DNA of 64,000 nucleotides, taken from assembly GCF_036417845.1 (NCBI RefSeq), contig NC_089985.1:32260583-32324582 (forward strand), in the 5' to 3' direction. Position 1 is the stretch's first letter. Every line of letters begins with the position of its first letter. The notes under the pieces were generated by a model. That model was given only the letters and a program-made list of their open reading frames with translations, was not told the origin of the DNA and did no database searches. The DNA is from Apteryx mantelli (taxonomy: Eukaryota; Chordata; Aves; Apterygiformes; Apterygidae). The translations under genes were made by a program, and so were the position numbers. This document shows positions 22,201 to 32,512 of the stretch, one piece after another.

Positions 22201-24643
22201 CTCAGGGCTGGAGCTGGCCCGCGGGTCTGCCTGTATTTCAGATGCAGGAGGGGAAGGGATGGAGCCAGCGCCATGGGGATGTGGTTGTTTCAGGGCTTCT
22301 TTAACAAAAAAATCTCAGGAACAACTTTCCCAGGAGGAGACGACGTCCGTCCTCCCCTCCCGGGAATCTCCATCCGTGGGCCGACTGAATGGCGTGCGGC
22401 CCCGGCGTGAGCCCGGTGCAAGGCGCGGGGGCAGGCGTCATCCAGGGCGGTTCACAGCAGCTCCCTTGGAGACGCTGCGGTCACGGCCCGGCCTCCCGCG
22501 CCGCACGGCGACAACTGAGCGGGACGCTCGGATTGCCAGCGTCTGCCCGGCTGCCTGGGCCCGAGGCCGGTGGCATCCGCTGCGGAGCCCTTGGCAGGAG
22601 GAACCGGCCCTGGCGCTGCACCGACCCGCTCAAAACCAACCGGTGGCCGAGCCAAAAAACATAATCCCCCCCCCGACCAACCTGCCGCGAACAAGTGCTG
22701 ATGCCCCCCCCCGCCTCCAGGCTGCATCCGCGTTTCTGGCATCGAAGAGCAGCCAGGACGTTGGGCTCCTGTGGGGCTCATGGCGGATCGGCCGGCCGGG
22801 TCGGGGGCACTTGGGTTCCCCCCCCAAAACCTGAGCACGTGAAGCCCTGTGCTCGGGCTGGGGCGCAGAGCACCCTTCCCACCCTCGACGGTTTTCATGA
22901 GCTTTACGGACAGGCTCCTGGAGCGGGACCTCGCCGGGGCCGGGGCTGGGGCCAGGCTCCCCCCCGACTCCCGACTGCGCCGCTGGTTCCTCTAAGGCTC
23001 TTTGACCCGTTTCAGCTAGTCCCCACGAAAACCAGACTAAAACAGCGAGAGCGCCTCCTGCAAGCGCGGCTGCGTTGAAAGCCCCTTTCCTCCCGGTCAC
23101 CGTCCTCTTCCTCCCGCGTCCCTGTCTGCCTGGACACAGTTGCGAAGGAGAAGGTCAAAACGTCCTTCCAACGCTTTGCAGCCCCCGGCGCTGGCCGGGC
23201 TCCCTGCTCCGCCGCCGAGCGCCTGAGCCGCTTCCCTCCTCCCCGCTCGCCAGTTATTTTAAAAGCAGACTGGGTCTTGCCGGCCTCTCCGGAGCGGCTC
23301 CTCCTGCCTCCCTCCTCCTCTTCCCTCCCTCGCCCGACGTTAGAGAAGCCCGTCTTGGCGCTGGAGCCAGCTCGTTCGTTCTGGAGCTGCAATTAATCAG
23401 GGCTCCGGTGCTCTCTAACCCCTCGGGTGTCCTGCCGGGCGGCTCCGCTCGGCGCCCGCAGGTTCGGCACGTTCCCCGACAGCCGGGGGTGCTTGGCCGC
23501 AGGGCTGACACAGCCTGGCGCCGGTTTGGGGGCAGAGCCCCGTTTCCTGGCCGCGGTGCGGAGCGGCGGTGGGGCTCCTGGCTCTGCCGCCAGCCGGCTC
23601 CGATGCCAGCCGGCTCCGATGCTTTCCGTTCTCGTTGCAAGCTCCTACCTAGCACCCAGGGCAAACTCCTCCCGTTGGGGCAAGCTCGTCCTTCAGGTCC
23701 TGCTTTTCGGTCCTTGCGGCCGGAGGGGGGGCTGGCGAGCGTTTGTTATGGGAAGGGAACAGTATCCAACTGATCGGGAGACCAAGCATGGATTTTTTGG
23801 GGTCTTTTGGGTTTGGCAGTTGGAGCCGGCGTAAACTTGCAATCCGAGCTGGGCTCGCCTTCCTTTTTCCAACCACCGGGCTGCTGGCGCGGAGCGGAGT
23901 GGGGATGCGGCGCCCTGCACCGCCGCGGTGCGCGAGGACCTGGCGAAGCCTGCCCAAATTCCTGCAAACCCGTGGCACCGCTCCCAGTTTTGCACAGGGA
24001 AAAGAGAGGCCGGGCACCACTTAGCAGTGCAGGTGACTAGAAGCTGCTGTTGAGTTTGCCGGGCCTCAGCTCTGCGGGAGCCGGTCTGCGGGCGGGTGCT
24101 GGGATGCTGCTCCGGGCGGGCAGGGGCGCCCGCGGCCCTCTGCAAGCCGCGCAGAGGACCCCGGGGAGGCCGGGCTGGCCGTTTGCACCGTGACTCACGC
24201 CGGGCTGGATGGAGCCGCCTCGGCTCTCCGGCGCTGCTCCGGCGGCCTCCTTCCTAGAAAGCGGAGCGGGGCGGGCGCAGGTGCTGTGTCCGGGGGCTCG
24301 TGGCGCTGGAACCGGCACGTCTCAGCCTTCCTCCCCCGGTTTGGCCGCGGGAGCTGGTTTTTCTAGGAAAAACAGCCCGAGCCCCGTGGGAACGCTGCAG
24401 CCAGGCCGCCCACAGGCAGTTGCAAAGCTCTGCCGGCGCTCGGCTCCGTGCAGCCCGGGCCGTGCCGGTGCTCGGCTCCTGCTGTGCCGTGCCTCAGCCG
24501 GGGCCGGCAGCGGCAGCGGCGCCAAGGGCTTTCGCTGCTCCCAGCCCCCAGCGCCCGCTCGCTTGCGCTTCTAATTAAGGGCCCATCTGCCGGCTAAGTG
24601 ATTTTCCGATTTCCGGGCCAAAGGAAAACAGGGCTGGGAAAAC

Positions 24644-24663
24644 GGGGGGGGGGGGGGGGGGGG
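24644..24663. repeat. Poly(G) run of 20
   Basis: Twenty consecutive G followed by TGG. Such runs are prone to quadruplex formation and to sequencing or assembly length errors. Confidence 0.95.
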
Positions 24664-24799
24664 TGGATTATGCACAGGGAAGGATGAAGCGTCTGCGCAC
24701 CCAGCCTTGCAGCATCGTCCGGCTCCTTCCCCGCGGTCCCCGTGCTCTGCCGGGGCGCTTGCTGCCCAGGGAGAGCAGGAATTAGCCCTCGGCACTGCC

Positions 24800-25420
24800 C
24801 AGCCTCATGGGTCGGACGCGCAGGGAAGGAGCCTGCACGCGGCGAATGCAGCCCCCTCGCACGGCTTTCCCTCCGCCGCCCGCATCCGCGCCCATCCGGG
24901 TGCCCGGAGCAGTGGGGCGGGAGGCCGTGCCGGCTCCATCCTGGGCTCTGCTTCCCGGAACGTGCCGGGCATGGAGTGACCGGGGGGGGGGGGGGGGAAG
25001 AGCCAGGCGCCGGCGGCCCCGCGGTGCGGCCGAGCAGCGGAGCGGGGCGCCGGCCGGCATCGCCGCGCTCCGATTGCTTCCAGATGTGCCGCCGGCCGGA
25101 GGGGCGCGGGCCGGTTTCGGCGCTGCATTTTTTCGGCAGCTGGGCCGCGCGAGGGTCCCGTCCAAAGGCAACATCCGCCAGGAGGCGGCTGGCGGGGCCG
25201 GGGGGGCGGCGTTATTCCCTCGGCCGCCCCTTCGCACGGCAGCGGGGCTCCGGCCGGGCTGACGCTCTTGCTCCGCGTCCCCTCCCGGCCCCTTCTGCCG
25301 CGGCTGCCGCCGGCGCCCGGCTCGCTTCCTGCCGGCCCCGGCGCCGCTCGCTGTGAATGTTGGGGAGGGGGCGGCGGGGGCCCTCACCCGCCCGCCCGGC
25401 CGAGGGTTTTCGCCCTGCGC
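24800..25420. promoter_or_regulatory. Dense CpG island
   Basis: By eye this is the most CpG-dense part of the window (for example GCGGGCCGGTTTCGGCGCTG and GGGCGCCGGCCGGCATCGCC), with many GC-box-like GGGGCGG/CCGCCC strings and no AT stretches. It looks like a canonical CpG island promoter, yet no known gene starts here and both neighbours end towards it. It could be an orphan island or the promoter of an unannotated non-coding RNA. The boundaries are approximate. Confidence 0.6.
24982..24997. repeat. Poly(G) run of 16
   Basis: Sixteen consecutive G at the upstream edge of the densest CpG segment. Together with the run at 24644 it makes this area a likely place for assembly length error and for G-quadruplex formation. 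Confidence 0.95.
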
Positions 25421-26082
25421 CGCCTGGGTTTGCAGGTGCAGGGTGGGCGCGGGTGCCATCTCCCCGCTGCCCCGTGTTTTTTTGGGGGGAAAGACAGACT
25501 TTTGTCGCTCAGGGAGCTGGTAGCCGGCGGGTGACGGAAAGCCCGGAGCGGGGCTGGAAATCCAGCGGGTTTGCGGATGGGTCTTGGGAGAGGGTGAGGA
25601 AGAAGCCCTTCCTCGTCGTCCAGCCCTGCAGCCAGCAGCACCCCGGAGGCAGGTTCCCCCCCGGAGTGAGGCTGGATTTATCGAAAGGGTTTAGTAAAAA
25701 CCCTGCAGCCTGGAGGAGAAGGCGAGGGGCTCCCACATGTCCCGGCACCAAAAACCAGCGGGCGGAATTGCTCTCATTTAGGAGAAGAGTGACGGCTGAA
25801 GAGCCATTAAAAAACAACAAAATCTATTTCTTCCTTCTAGTAAAACAAAAATGCGAGGAAAAAGAGCAATGCTGACACACGCCAGCTCCTTTTTGGCCGC
25901 TCCTGGCGGGGGGTCGGGTGAGCGGGGGGCATCAGCGCCCGGTGCCGGGCTCTCGGGCCGGTTCTGGCGCCCTGCGGCCACCTGGTATATCAACAGCGTT
26001 TGCTCACATCCGATCCGGCCGTCGGGAGCACCGAAGCGCGTTGGGGGGGCTGCCCTTCGGACCAAGCCTGGCCCTCGTGGCG

Positions 26083-26174
26083 GGGTGGGATGCGGCGTGC
26101 CGGCAGGGTGGGATGCAACGTGCCGGCAGGGTGGGATGCGGTGTGCCGATGGGGTGGGATGCGGTGTGCCGGCG
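26083..26174. repeat. Tandem repeat, 23-bp unit x 4
   Basis: Four head-to-tail copies of GGGTGGGATGCGGCGTGCCG plus GCA. The copies differ by a few substitutions (GCAACG in copy 2, GCCGATG at the end of copy 3). Copy length is constant with no indels. It is not coding in any convincing frame. Confidence 0.85.
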
Positions 26175-26893
26175 TGCTGCAATGCTGCACCAAAACCCCA
26201 GGGCAGAAAATGCAGCTCGAGCCCCGCACTCCCCATCCGGGTGGAAAGGGCCTGCGTGTCCCTGGGCTTGGTGGGCTTTTCCTTCCTCCGCGCAGAAAAG
26301 CACGGGAGCATCCAGCCTCTGGTGATATCAGGCGCCAGGAACGGGCAAGGCCCCAGCGCCCATCCCGGCCGGGAGGAGCGGCGAGAAGCTCCTTCTAGAA
26401 ATTATAAACACCACCAAAAATCATCCCTTGAAGAAGGAAGGAAAAAACCGAGAGCGAGGCAGGGAAGGAAAGGAAAAAAGAAAACAAAAAAAAAAAAAAA
26501 CCAAACCCCAAATGCAACCACCCTGTGCCCAGGATCAAAGCGACGTGCAGTTTGGAAGCCCTTGACAGAAATATTTCCAGGTTTATTTGTCCAAGGCGCT
26601 GCAATGAAAGGCCGCTTTGTTCCCAGGGCCTCGGCCTGCCGCTTGCGTGCCGGCTCTCCTCGGACTTCGCTCCTGCCGGGAGCCGGCGAGGAGGCTGCGC
26701 GTCCCTGGCCGAGGCCGGGGGCTGCCGGGCCCCTTCCCAGCAGGGTCTCCCGGGCAGACGCCGCAGGTGCCGGGGACGGCGGGGACCTGCCCGGCTCCCG
26801 CTCAGCGGCAGCGCTTTGATCTCCGCTCGCGAGCAACACGACGAATCGCTGCTGCTCCTCGCCCCGTCCTCCCCGCGCGGCACCCAGGTCCGG

Positions 26894-26900
26894 TATAAAA
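26894..26900 (+). promoter_or_regulatory. TATA box candidate in GC-rich context
   Basis: GGTATAAAACGCC is a textbook TATA box: TATAAAA flanked by GC on both sides, with a start expected about 30 bp downstream near 26925. It lies within the GC-rich block, about 300 bp upstream of the 15-bp minisatellite. No gene is known here. A chance match is possible but less likely in DNA this GC-rich. Confidence 0.35.
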
Positions 26901-27189
26901 CGCCCCGAGCTATTTATTTCGCGAGTGATGTTCGGCCAAGTGCCCTGACATTCCCGTTCGCCCCCTCTTCCGCCCTGATTCCTCTCCTCGTCTCACGTCT
27001 TCCCAAACTCCAGGCCAAAGTTACACTTTTTTTTTTTTTTGAAGAGCTATTTTTGTTTTCCTGGCCTATTTCGTAAGATGCACCAGTCCACACAACTGGA
27101 ATTTCCCTCCGACAGCTGCTTCTCGGTACAGGCCTTGTCGTCTCTGCAGTGCCGGGGGCAAACCAGGTTTGGTCAAAGCAAGGAGAGGC

Positions 27190-27527
27190 CAGGTCCCGCA
27201 TCCCCATATCCCCAGATCCCACATCCCCAGATCCCACATCCCCAGGTCCCACATCCCCAGATCCCGCATCCCCAGATCCCACATCCCCAGGTCCCACATC
27301 CCCATGTCTCACATCCCCAGATCCCACATCCCCAGGTCCCACTTCCCCATGTCCCACATCCCCATGTCTCACATCCCCAGATCCCACATCCCCAGGTCCC
27401 ACATCCCCAGATCCCGCATCCCCAGGTCCCACATCCCCAGATACCTCATCCCCAGGTCCCACATCCCCATATCTCACATCCCCAGGTCCTGCATCCCCAG
27501 GTCACAAAGTCCCGTGTCCCACATCCC
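27190..27527. repeat. Minisatellite, 15-bp unit, about 22 copies
   Basis: Tandem copies of ATCCCCAGATCCCAC with variants at a few positions (AGGT, ATGT, ATAT for AGAT; CGC or TTC for CAC). Because the unit is a multiple of 3 and lacks stop codons, long frames stay open in all three + frames (repeats HPQIP, SPDPT, IPRSH) and in at least two - frames (GDVGS, MWDLG). The G-rich - strand should form quadruplexes. The short unit without spacers rules out a CRISPR array. Confidence 0.95.
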
Positions 27528-29279
27528 CCCAGACCCTCCACCCCGCCCCGTGCACTGAGGGCAGGAGGGAGGAAGGCTGCGTTACGTCACTGAACTCCGA
27601 AGTGACTTACATCAGTTCGGTTTAAATCAGTCCCGGGTTTAAGACACGGCCAGACCCACTGGTTTAAGCAGATCCAGTGTGGGATGAGAAGGGTGGCTCT
27701 GGCTGGAGCCCAGCCCGGAAGTCTCGGCCGGGCTTTAGCTCAGCCTGGCGGTGCAGAGGGGAAAACTGCTGCGAACAGGACGAGTCTGTGCAAAAACGGG
27801 AACTGTGTCGCTGATGAAAAGTGCTTTCTCCGGGTGGGATGTTTGTGTTTCCTTTGGCAGCGCTGGACGCAGGAGCGTGCGCAGCACCTGCCCGGGGCAG
27901 GCCGGGTGCCTCTGCTCCCAGCGCCCCAGCCTCCTCCCGGGTCTGCTCGAAATGGGAGGAAGGGAAAAAGGTGGGGATGGCGCTCAGGGGCTGCTGCTGC
28001 TCCAGGCGGGACCGCGGTTACCAGCCCTTCCCTGCGGCAGCCTTTCGCCGGCAGAGCCCCGCGGCAGGAGCCGGGATCGCTCCCAGGACGCGGCGTGGGA
28101 GTCTCGCCCCAGGCCTGCCTGCTCCCGGGAGGTCCCGGCGCTCTCCCCGGCTCCCGCGCTCCTCGGTGGCCGGCTGCGTCCTGGCCCGTGGCGCTCGGCC
28201 GGTGGGAGACGCTTGCTCCCGCGGCGTGCCTTTGCTCGCCCCCGGGGCCCGGCGGCTCCGCTGAGTTAATTGTCTCCTTCCTGCCTTTTAGTCCTCTTCT
28301 GGGAAGCGGCCCCTGGATTTTTTCGGTTTGCATCACGCAGGCGAGGCCGAGCCAGCTGGGCGCAGGCTGCCTCTGCCGGGGGAAACACCGGGAGCCACGG
28401 TCTTGCCCAGGGCTTTCCGCCGGCTCCGGTGGGAGCTGTGTGCCCGGGATGAGGCGCTGTGGTCGGGGGCTCAGCAAGCTGAAGGATGGAAAGGTCTTTG
28501 GGCTTCGGGGCAGGTGGTGGTGCAATGGAGGGCAGGATCCTGGGGGATCTTCAAACCTGGGAAACCCTTTTCTGGGTTGTCGCAGCAGAACATCCCCTCC
28601 ACCAGTGCCAGAGGAGCCCTGGGCTACCATGATGCCCAGGTCTGCGCCTTGCTCCGAAGATCTGCCCTTCCTACTGCTGGTGCTGTTTTGGCATGGCTGG
28701 GGCCGCTCGGGGTGAGAGGATGTGTTTTCCCTTTTAAACACCCCCACGTGCGTGTCTGTAGTGCCAGGGAATGGTGGTGTCCAGAGGAGCAGCCCTTACT
28801 CATCAGCTTCTCCATTGCTCCTGTAGTGTGCGAGCCAGTGTTCAGTCTGGGAGAGAACGTCTCAGCGGTCATGGCAGCTCTGGCATCACCCGTTCTGGGC
28901 CACCGGTATATTTTTGGCAAAAGGAGCATCACCCCTCATTGCTTTCATGGCTTTTTGCTAGACCGAAGCAAGCAACGGGCGGTGAGATGTGTCCGTGGCT
29001 GCATCAGGCACATCTGTGCCCACCAGCGCCTGGCTGCGAGGCTTCGAACAGCCCTTAGTGGAGAGGTCCTTCCCAGGAGCCACGACCGCTGTCACGGACG
29101 GTTTTGGAGGTGGGATGGCAGGTAGCACACAGAGGTCAGGGCCCAGTGAACTTCTCCCTGCTCTGCCACGTAGGCTTGTGATCCTGAGGGATCCCAGAGC
29201 CGTAACGCAGCTGCAGGGGATGCCCTGGGCGCTTGTGGCAAAGCCCCTTGCTTCTCCAGCAAAGCTGTTTTTGTTCTCT

Positions 29280-29570
29280 CAGGGAATAAGTTTTGCCATC
29301 AGAAGGTGCAGATTTGATTAAAATTCAGGGAGAAAATAGTAGCCAAAAAGTAGTTTATTTTGATAAGGGTGAAGCCCTGATTCTTCTGTCCTACAAATCT
29401 TCCGTCAGAATTGTATAGGTAGAACAAGGGTAAACTTGGAATGAGATTGATCCAGCCGAACCAAAACAACTTTAATTTCCCCCCCTTGAAAATATTGTCC
29501 AGAGTTGAATTTTATATTTTAACATTTTGTTCCAATTTGGCTGAAGCCCGGATAGTGAGATGACGAGATT
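29280..29570. other. AT-rich pocket within GC-rich block
   Basis: About 290 bp of AT-rich sequence (TTTGATTAAAATTCAGGGAG, TAGTTTATTTTGATAAGGG, AACTTTAATTTCC) in high-GC surroundings. It may be a regulatory element or older neutral DNA. No gene is seen. Confidence 0.3.
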
Positions 29571-30837
29571 TCCCGTGAAATGGGAATTCTGGGTCCTTGT
29601 CCAACCCCTAATCCTCCGGTTTACTTGAAAGCTCCTGGCCCCAGCCCCGAGCTTGGACTTGATGCTCTCGGAAGGGAAATGCTGCAAGCGATCACAGCTT
29701 ACGGCTCGCAGCAAGCGCAAGAAGTCGCCCTGTGCTTCCTTGTGCCGCGCGCGATGCCTCCGGGTGCCGCATGCAACCGGTGCTGGCGGCGCGCGGGACG
29801 CCCCACGCTTGGGGCTGGGACTCAACCATGGCGGAGAAGGCGGGATGCTTTTGGGAAGGCAGGATGCTTTCCGAGTCGTGGCACCACTGCTCTCTGCCTC
29901 CTGGCGCTTTGGGACTGGAGGGAAACATCTCCCTGGGGCTCCCCCAGCCTTGGCATCCTCCCAGCTCCACGGTGAGGCAAGGACACAGTGGAGCTCTTGG
30001 CTGGCGCCCCAGCTCCATGGCATCGCCCCGGCCCCAAAACATGTCCCCGGGCAGGTTTCCAGAGCTGCCCCCCCCAGGCGAGGTCTGGCGAGAGGGTTTC
30101 CAAGGGGCCACAGCCGGCCGGGACGTTGTCCCCCTCCTCCTGCCGCCCGTTTCCCCCCGCTGGCCGGTGCCAGGCTGCTTTTGGCAGGAGGGCTGCAGCA
30201 CCTGGTGCCTGGGCGTCCCCGGCCATGCCCGGCTGTGCCGCGTCCCCCGCGCGGCTGGAGAAGTTGATGCCAAATCTTCGGGGCCGGGAAGGTGGCCGCC
30301 GCCGGGGGAAAGTGCGAGGGGGCAGCTGACCTCAAAATTTCCACCATTGCCTCGCTTTTTAAAGGGGAAAACGAGGCGGGAAGCAGAGCTGCGCAGCTGC
30401 TGCCCTGAGCCAGCGGCTCTCGGACCGAGCCCCGACGGGTGGTGTTGAGGCACCGGTGTTCGGCTGTGGCCCCGTCCCACTGCTGCCGGCTGCCCCGCGG
30501 GCCGCGTCCCCACCGGCACTGCCTGGCCACGGCCTGGCCTGTTCCCTGCTGGAAAACCGGAGCGGAGACCCCTGCCGCCTCCCTGAGCATCCTGGGCACC
30601 GCGCTCCCAGCCCCGGCCGCGATGCCCGCGGGTGCTGCTGCCGCCCCGAGAGGGGTCCCGGCTCCCTGCCGCGGCGGCGAAGCCAGAGGCCTTGCAGGAA
30701 GCACTGCAGCATTGCCGAGGATGGAAAAATCCCAGGGATCTGCCCTTTCTCCGAGAAGACATCTGAGCTGGGTGGTGTTTTTCTTTCCATCCAGTCAGCA
30801 CGGCCGCTTGGAAATTTCCTACGCCGGCTCCCGGCTG

Positions 30838-30960
30838 TAATGTTTTCATAGCGAAGCAACCCGTCTGGCAAAGCCCTGAAAACGATTCGCCAATTAGTGA
30901 CTTACATCTTTCCTGTAATTCTACCTCATTAGCCTTTATTAAAAAGAAATAAATTAAAAC
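30838..30960. promoter_or_regulatory. AT-rich pocket with homeodomain-type cores, candidate enhancer
   Basis: About 120 bp containing CCAATTAGTGACTTA (CAATTAG at 30891), CTGTAATTC, CTCATTAGCC and TTTATTAAAAAG in GC-rich surroundings, followed by an A-rich tract to about 31000. Motif content resembles the element at 19.1 kb. Regulatory function is inferred. Confidence 0.3.
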
Positions 30961-31249
30961 AAACCAAAAAAGAAAAAAGAAAAAAAGAGGAAAGAATCCG
31001 TCCTCAGGAGCGGCACGGAAATTCCTCCCAGCTTCTCCTTCTCCTTCTTCTTCTTCTCCCTCAGATTCCCGCTGTCTCTCCTTCCGCGCCGGCTGCCCGC
31101 TTGCCACGGGGCGATCCCATTCGCAGCCGCTGGCCGGGGCTGGGAGCGGCTCCCGGGAAGTGAGGTGGTGGCAGCAGTGGGTGCAGCTGCAGGAGGCCCA
31201 GCCGGGGCACTGTGCGCCCTGCGAGACCTGCTGCACCCCAGTGCTGCTG

Positions 31250-31296
<47 letters not shown>
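31250..31296. repeat. (CAT)n microsatellite, about 15.7 copies
   Basis: A perfect uninterrupted CAT/ATG trinucleotide tract of 47 bp. It would read as poly-His, poly-Ile or poly-Ser on + and poly-Met, poly-Asp on -. No gene is seen around it. Confidence 0.97.
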
Positions 31297-31865
31297 AGTG
31301 GGAGACTGGCTTGCTTCCCCCGTGGCTGTGCAGAGCCAGGGCCTCGGCGCTGCCGCCCCAGGCAGTGCCCGGAGCAGGGCCCCGGCCGGACCCCGGCCTC
31401 CGTCCGCCCTACGGCTGCTCCCCACCGGGGCCAGCCGACGCCACGGGCCTCCTGCGTGGGGGCCCGTGCACACCGAAACGTGGGCGCCCGGCTCCGGCTG
31501 CACGCTGGGGTGGGCGAAGGGGCGCGAATCCTTCGCCCTGGCCAGACCTGCCTCTGGCTGATTTGTTTTCTCCCCCGGCCGCCTGTTTGCAGCGTGGGGC
31601 AGGCAGCTGCGGCCCCGCGCAGAGCGGCGGTGCTGCCGGGCAAGCCGTGCCGGGGGCTTGGCAGCGCCCGGCGCCCCGGAGGAAGGTGGTGCCGCTCCGC
31701 GGCTGCAAGGCCTCCGCTCTCCGTCCCGGCCTGCGCATCCTGCCCGCGGTGGCCTGGCACCTGCCTTTTCACCCTTTTTTCTGCTCAGAGGGGAGCGGGG
31801 CTTTCTGCCCTTTGCGGCTCAGCTGCCCCGTTCGCTGGCGGCTGCGGCTCAGGAATCTGAGGAAG

Positions 31866-32015
31866 CGCTGACTCAGCAGCGGGAAAAGCTTACTTGGCAA
31901 TTTGAGAAAATGCTGGCCCAGCATTTTTTTTTTTTGAAACGGGCGACTCAGCGGTTTGGAAAAACGCTACTCAGCGGGCTGGGGAAAAACGCCGACTCAC
32001 TGGTTTGCAAAAAAC
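31866..32015 (+). repeat. Degenerate 23-27-bp repeat carrying AP-1/MARE-like motifs
   Basis: The first unit contains CGCTGACTCAGCA (31866-31878), one base from the Maf recognition element consensus and including a full AP-1 site TGACTCA. Three further units near 31944-32015 read CGACTCAGCGGTTTGGAAAA, CTACTCAGCGGGCTGGGGAA and CGACTCACTGGTTTGCAAAA. All share (G)ACTCA(G/C) then a GG(T/C)TTG-like part and an A-run. Two weaker units lie between. This is an old tandem duplication that keeps the ACTCAGC core. Confidence 0.6.
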
Positions 32016-32512
32016 ATTTTATCCCAGCCGCGAGAGCCGGACACAAAACGATTGTGCCCCTCTCCTAATTTTCCGGGGAAGCTCCTGCGGCTCCCAGCTG
32101 TGACTCTGCCCCTACGTTTCCGGGATGAAATCCCTGGGGTTTGCCCTTGCCGCTCTCTAGCCCACGCTCATCATCTGGCGATTCCCGCGGGCTGCCGTCC
32201 CCGCAAGGTCGCCCCAGGGTGTTTTCACTGGGGAAGAGCCCGACAGCTCCCGGCGCGCTGCCTGGCACCTGGGCACGGTGTCTCCGGAGCATCCCCGCTT
32301 CCCCCGGCTGGCAGGGAAGACGCTGTGACTCTTTTACGCTTGTGACACCTCCGACTCGCTTTGTTGATTCCTCAGTGGCCCCAGTGCCTGGTTCTCATTA
32401 AGGAATCGGGAAACCAAACTGTGATTTCCCTAACTCCCGCAAAGCTGAGGAGCCAAGTCAACGGATCCAGCTGATGTGATTGGATCAAGGCTCTCTAGCA
32501 AAGTCGTGTGCC

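Larger units (their letters stand above)
17350..32420. other. GC- and CpG-rich intergenic block (~15 kb), no gene recognised
   Basis: Between the convergent MAST2 and PIK3R3 genes the composition switches sharply to high GC with abundant CpG, and back to AT-rich at about 32.4 kb. Many long open frames occur on both strands (up to about 514 codons), but they overlap one another in several frames. They are Arg/Pro/Gly/Ala-rich, lack recognisable domains, and are what high GC alone produces. The block carries tandem repeats, G-runs, a TATA box and AT-rich pockets listed separately. It may contain non-coding transcripts or orphan CpG islands; the sequence alone cannot show transcription. Confidence 0.7.

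Noticed and set aside
20189..22834. Long overlapping frames in the GC-rich block (up to 321 residues on +)
   Set aside because: They overlap in several frames and both strands, are Arg/Pro/Gly/Ala-rich and show no domain. High GC removes stop codons, so length alone is not evidence.
27190..27527. CRISPR-like array
   Set aside because: The repeats are 15 bp and contiguous without unique spacers, in a vertebrate nuclear genome.
27039..27625. Pentapeptide-repeat protein genes over the minisatellite
   Set aside because: All three + frames and at least two - frames stay open because of the 15-bp unit. Not listed as CDS without transcript evidence, but kept as a finding.
29472..31236. Frames of 410 and 514 residues on the - strand
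   Set aside because: They overlap each other and several + strand frames of 110-240 residues, with no domain, no family resemblance and low-complexity composition. Treated as GC artefacts.
31160..31871. Poly-His, poly-Ser and poly-Ile proteins
   Set aside because: They come from the (CAT)n tract read in different frames and have no supporting conserved sequence.
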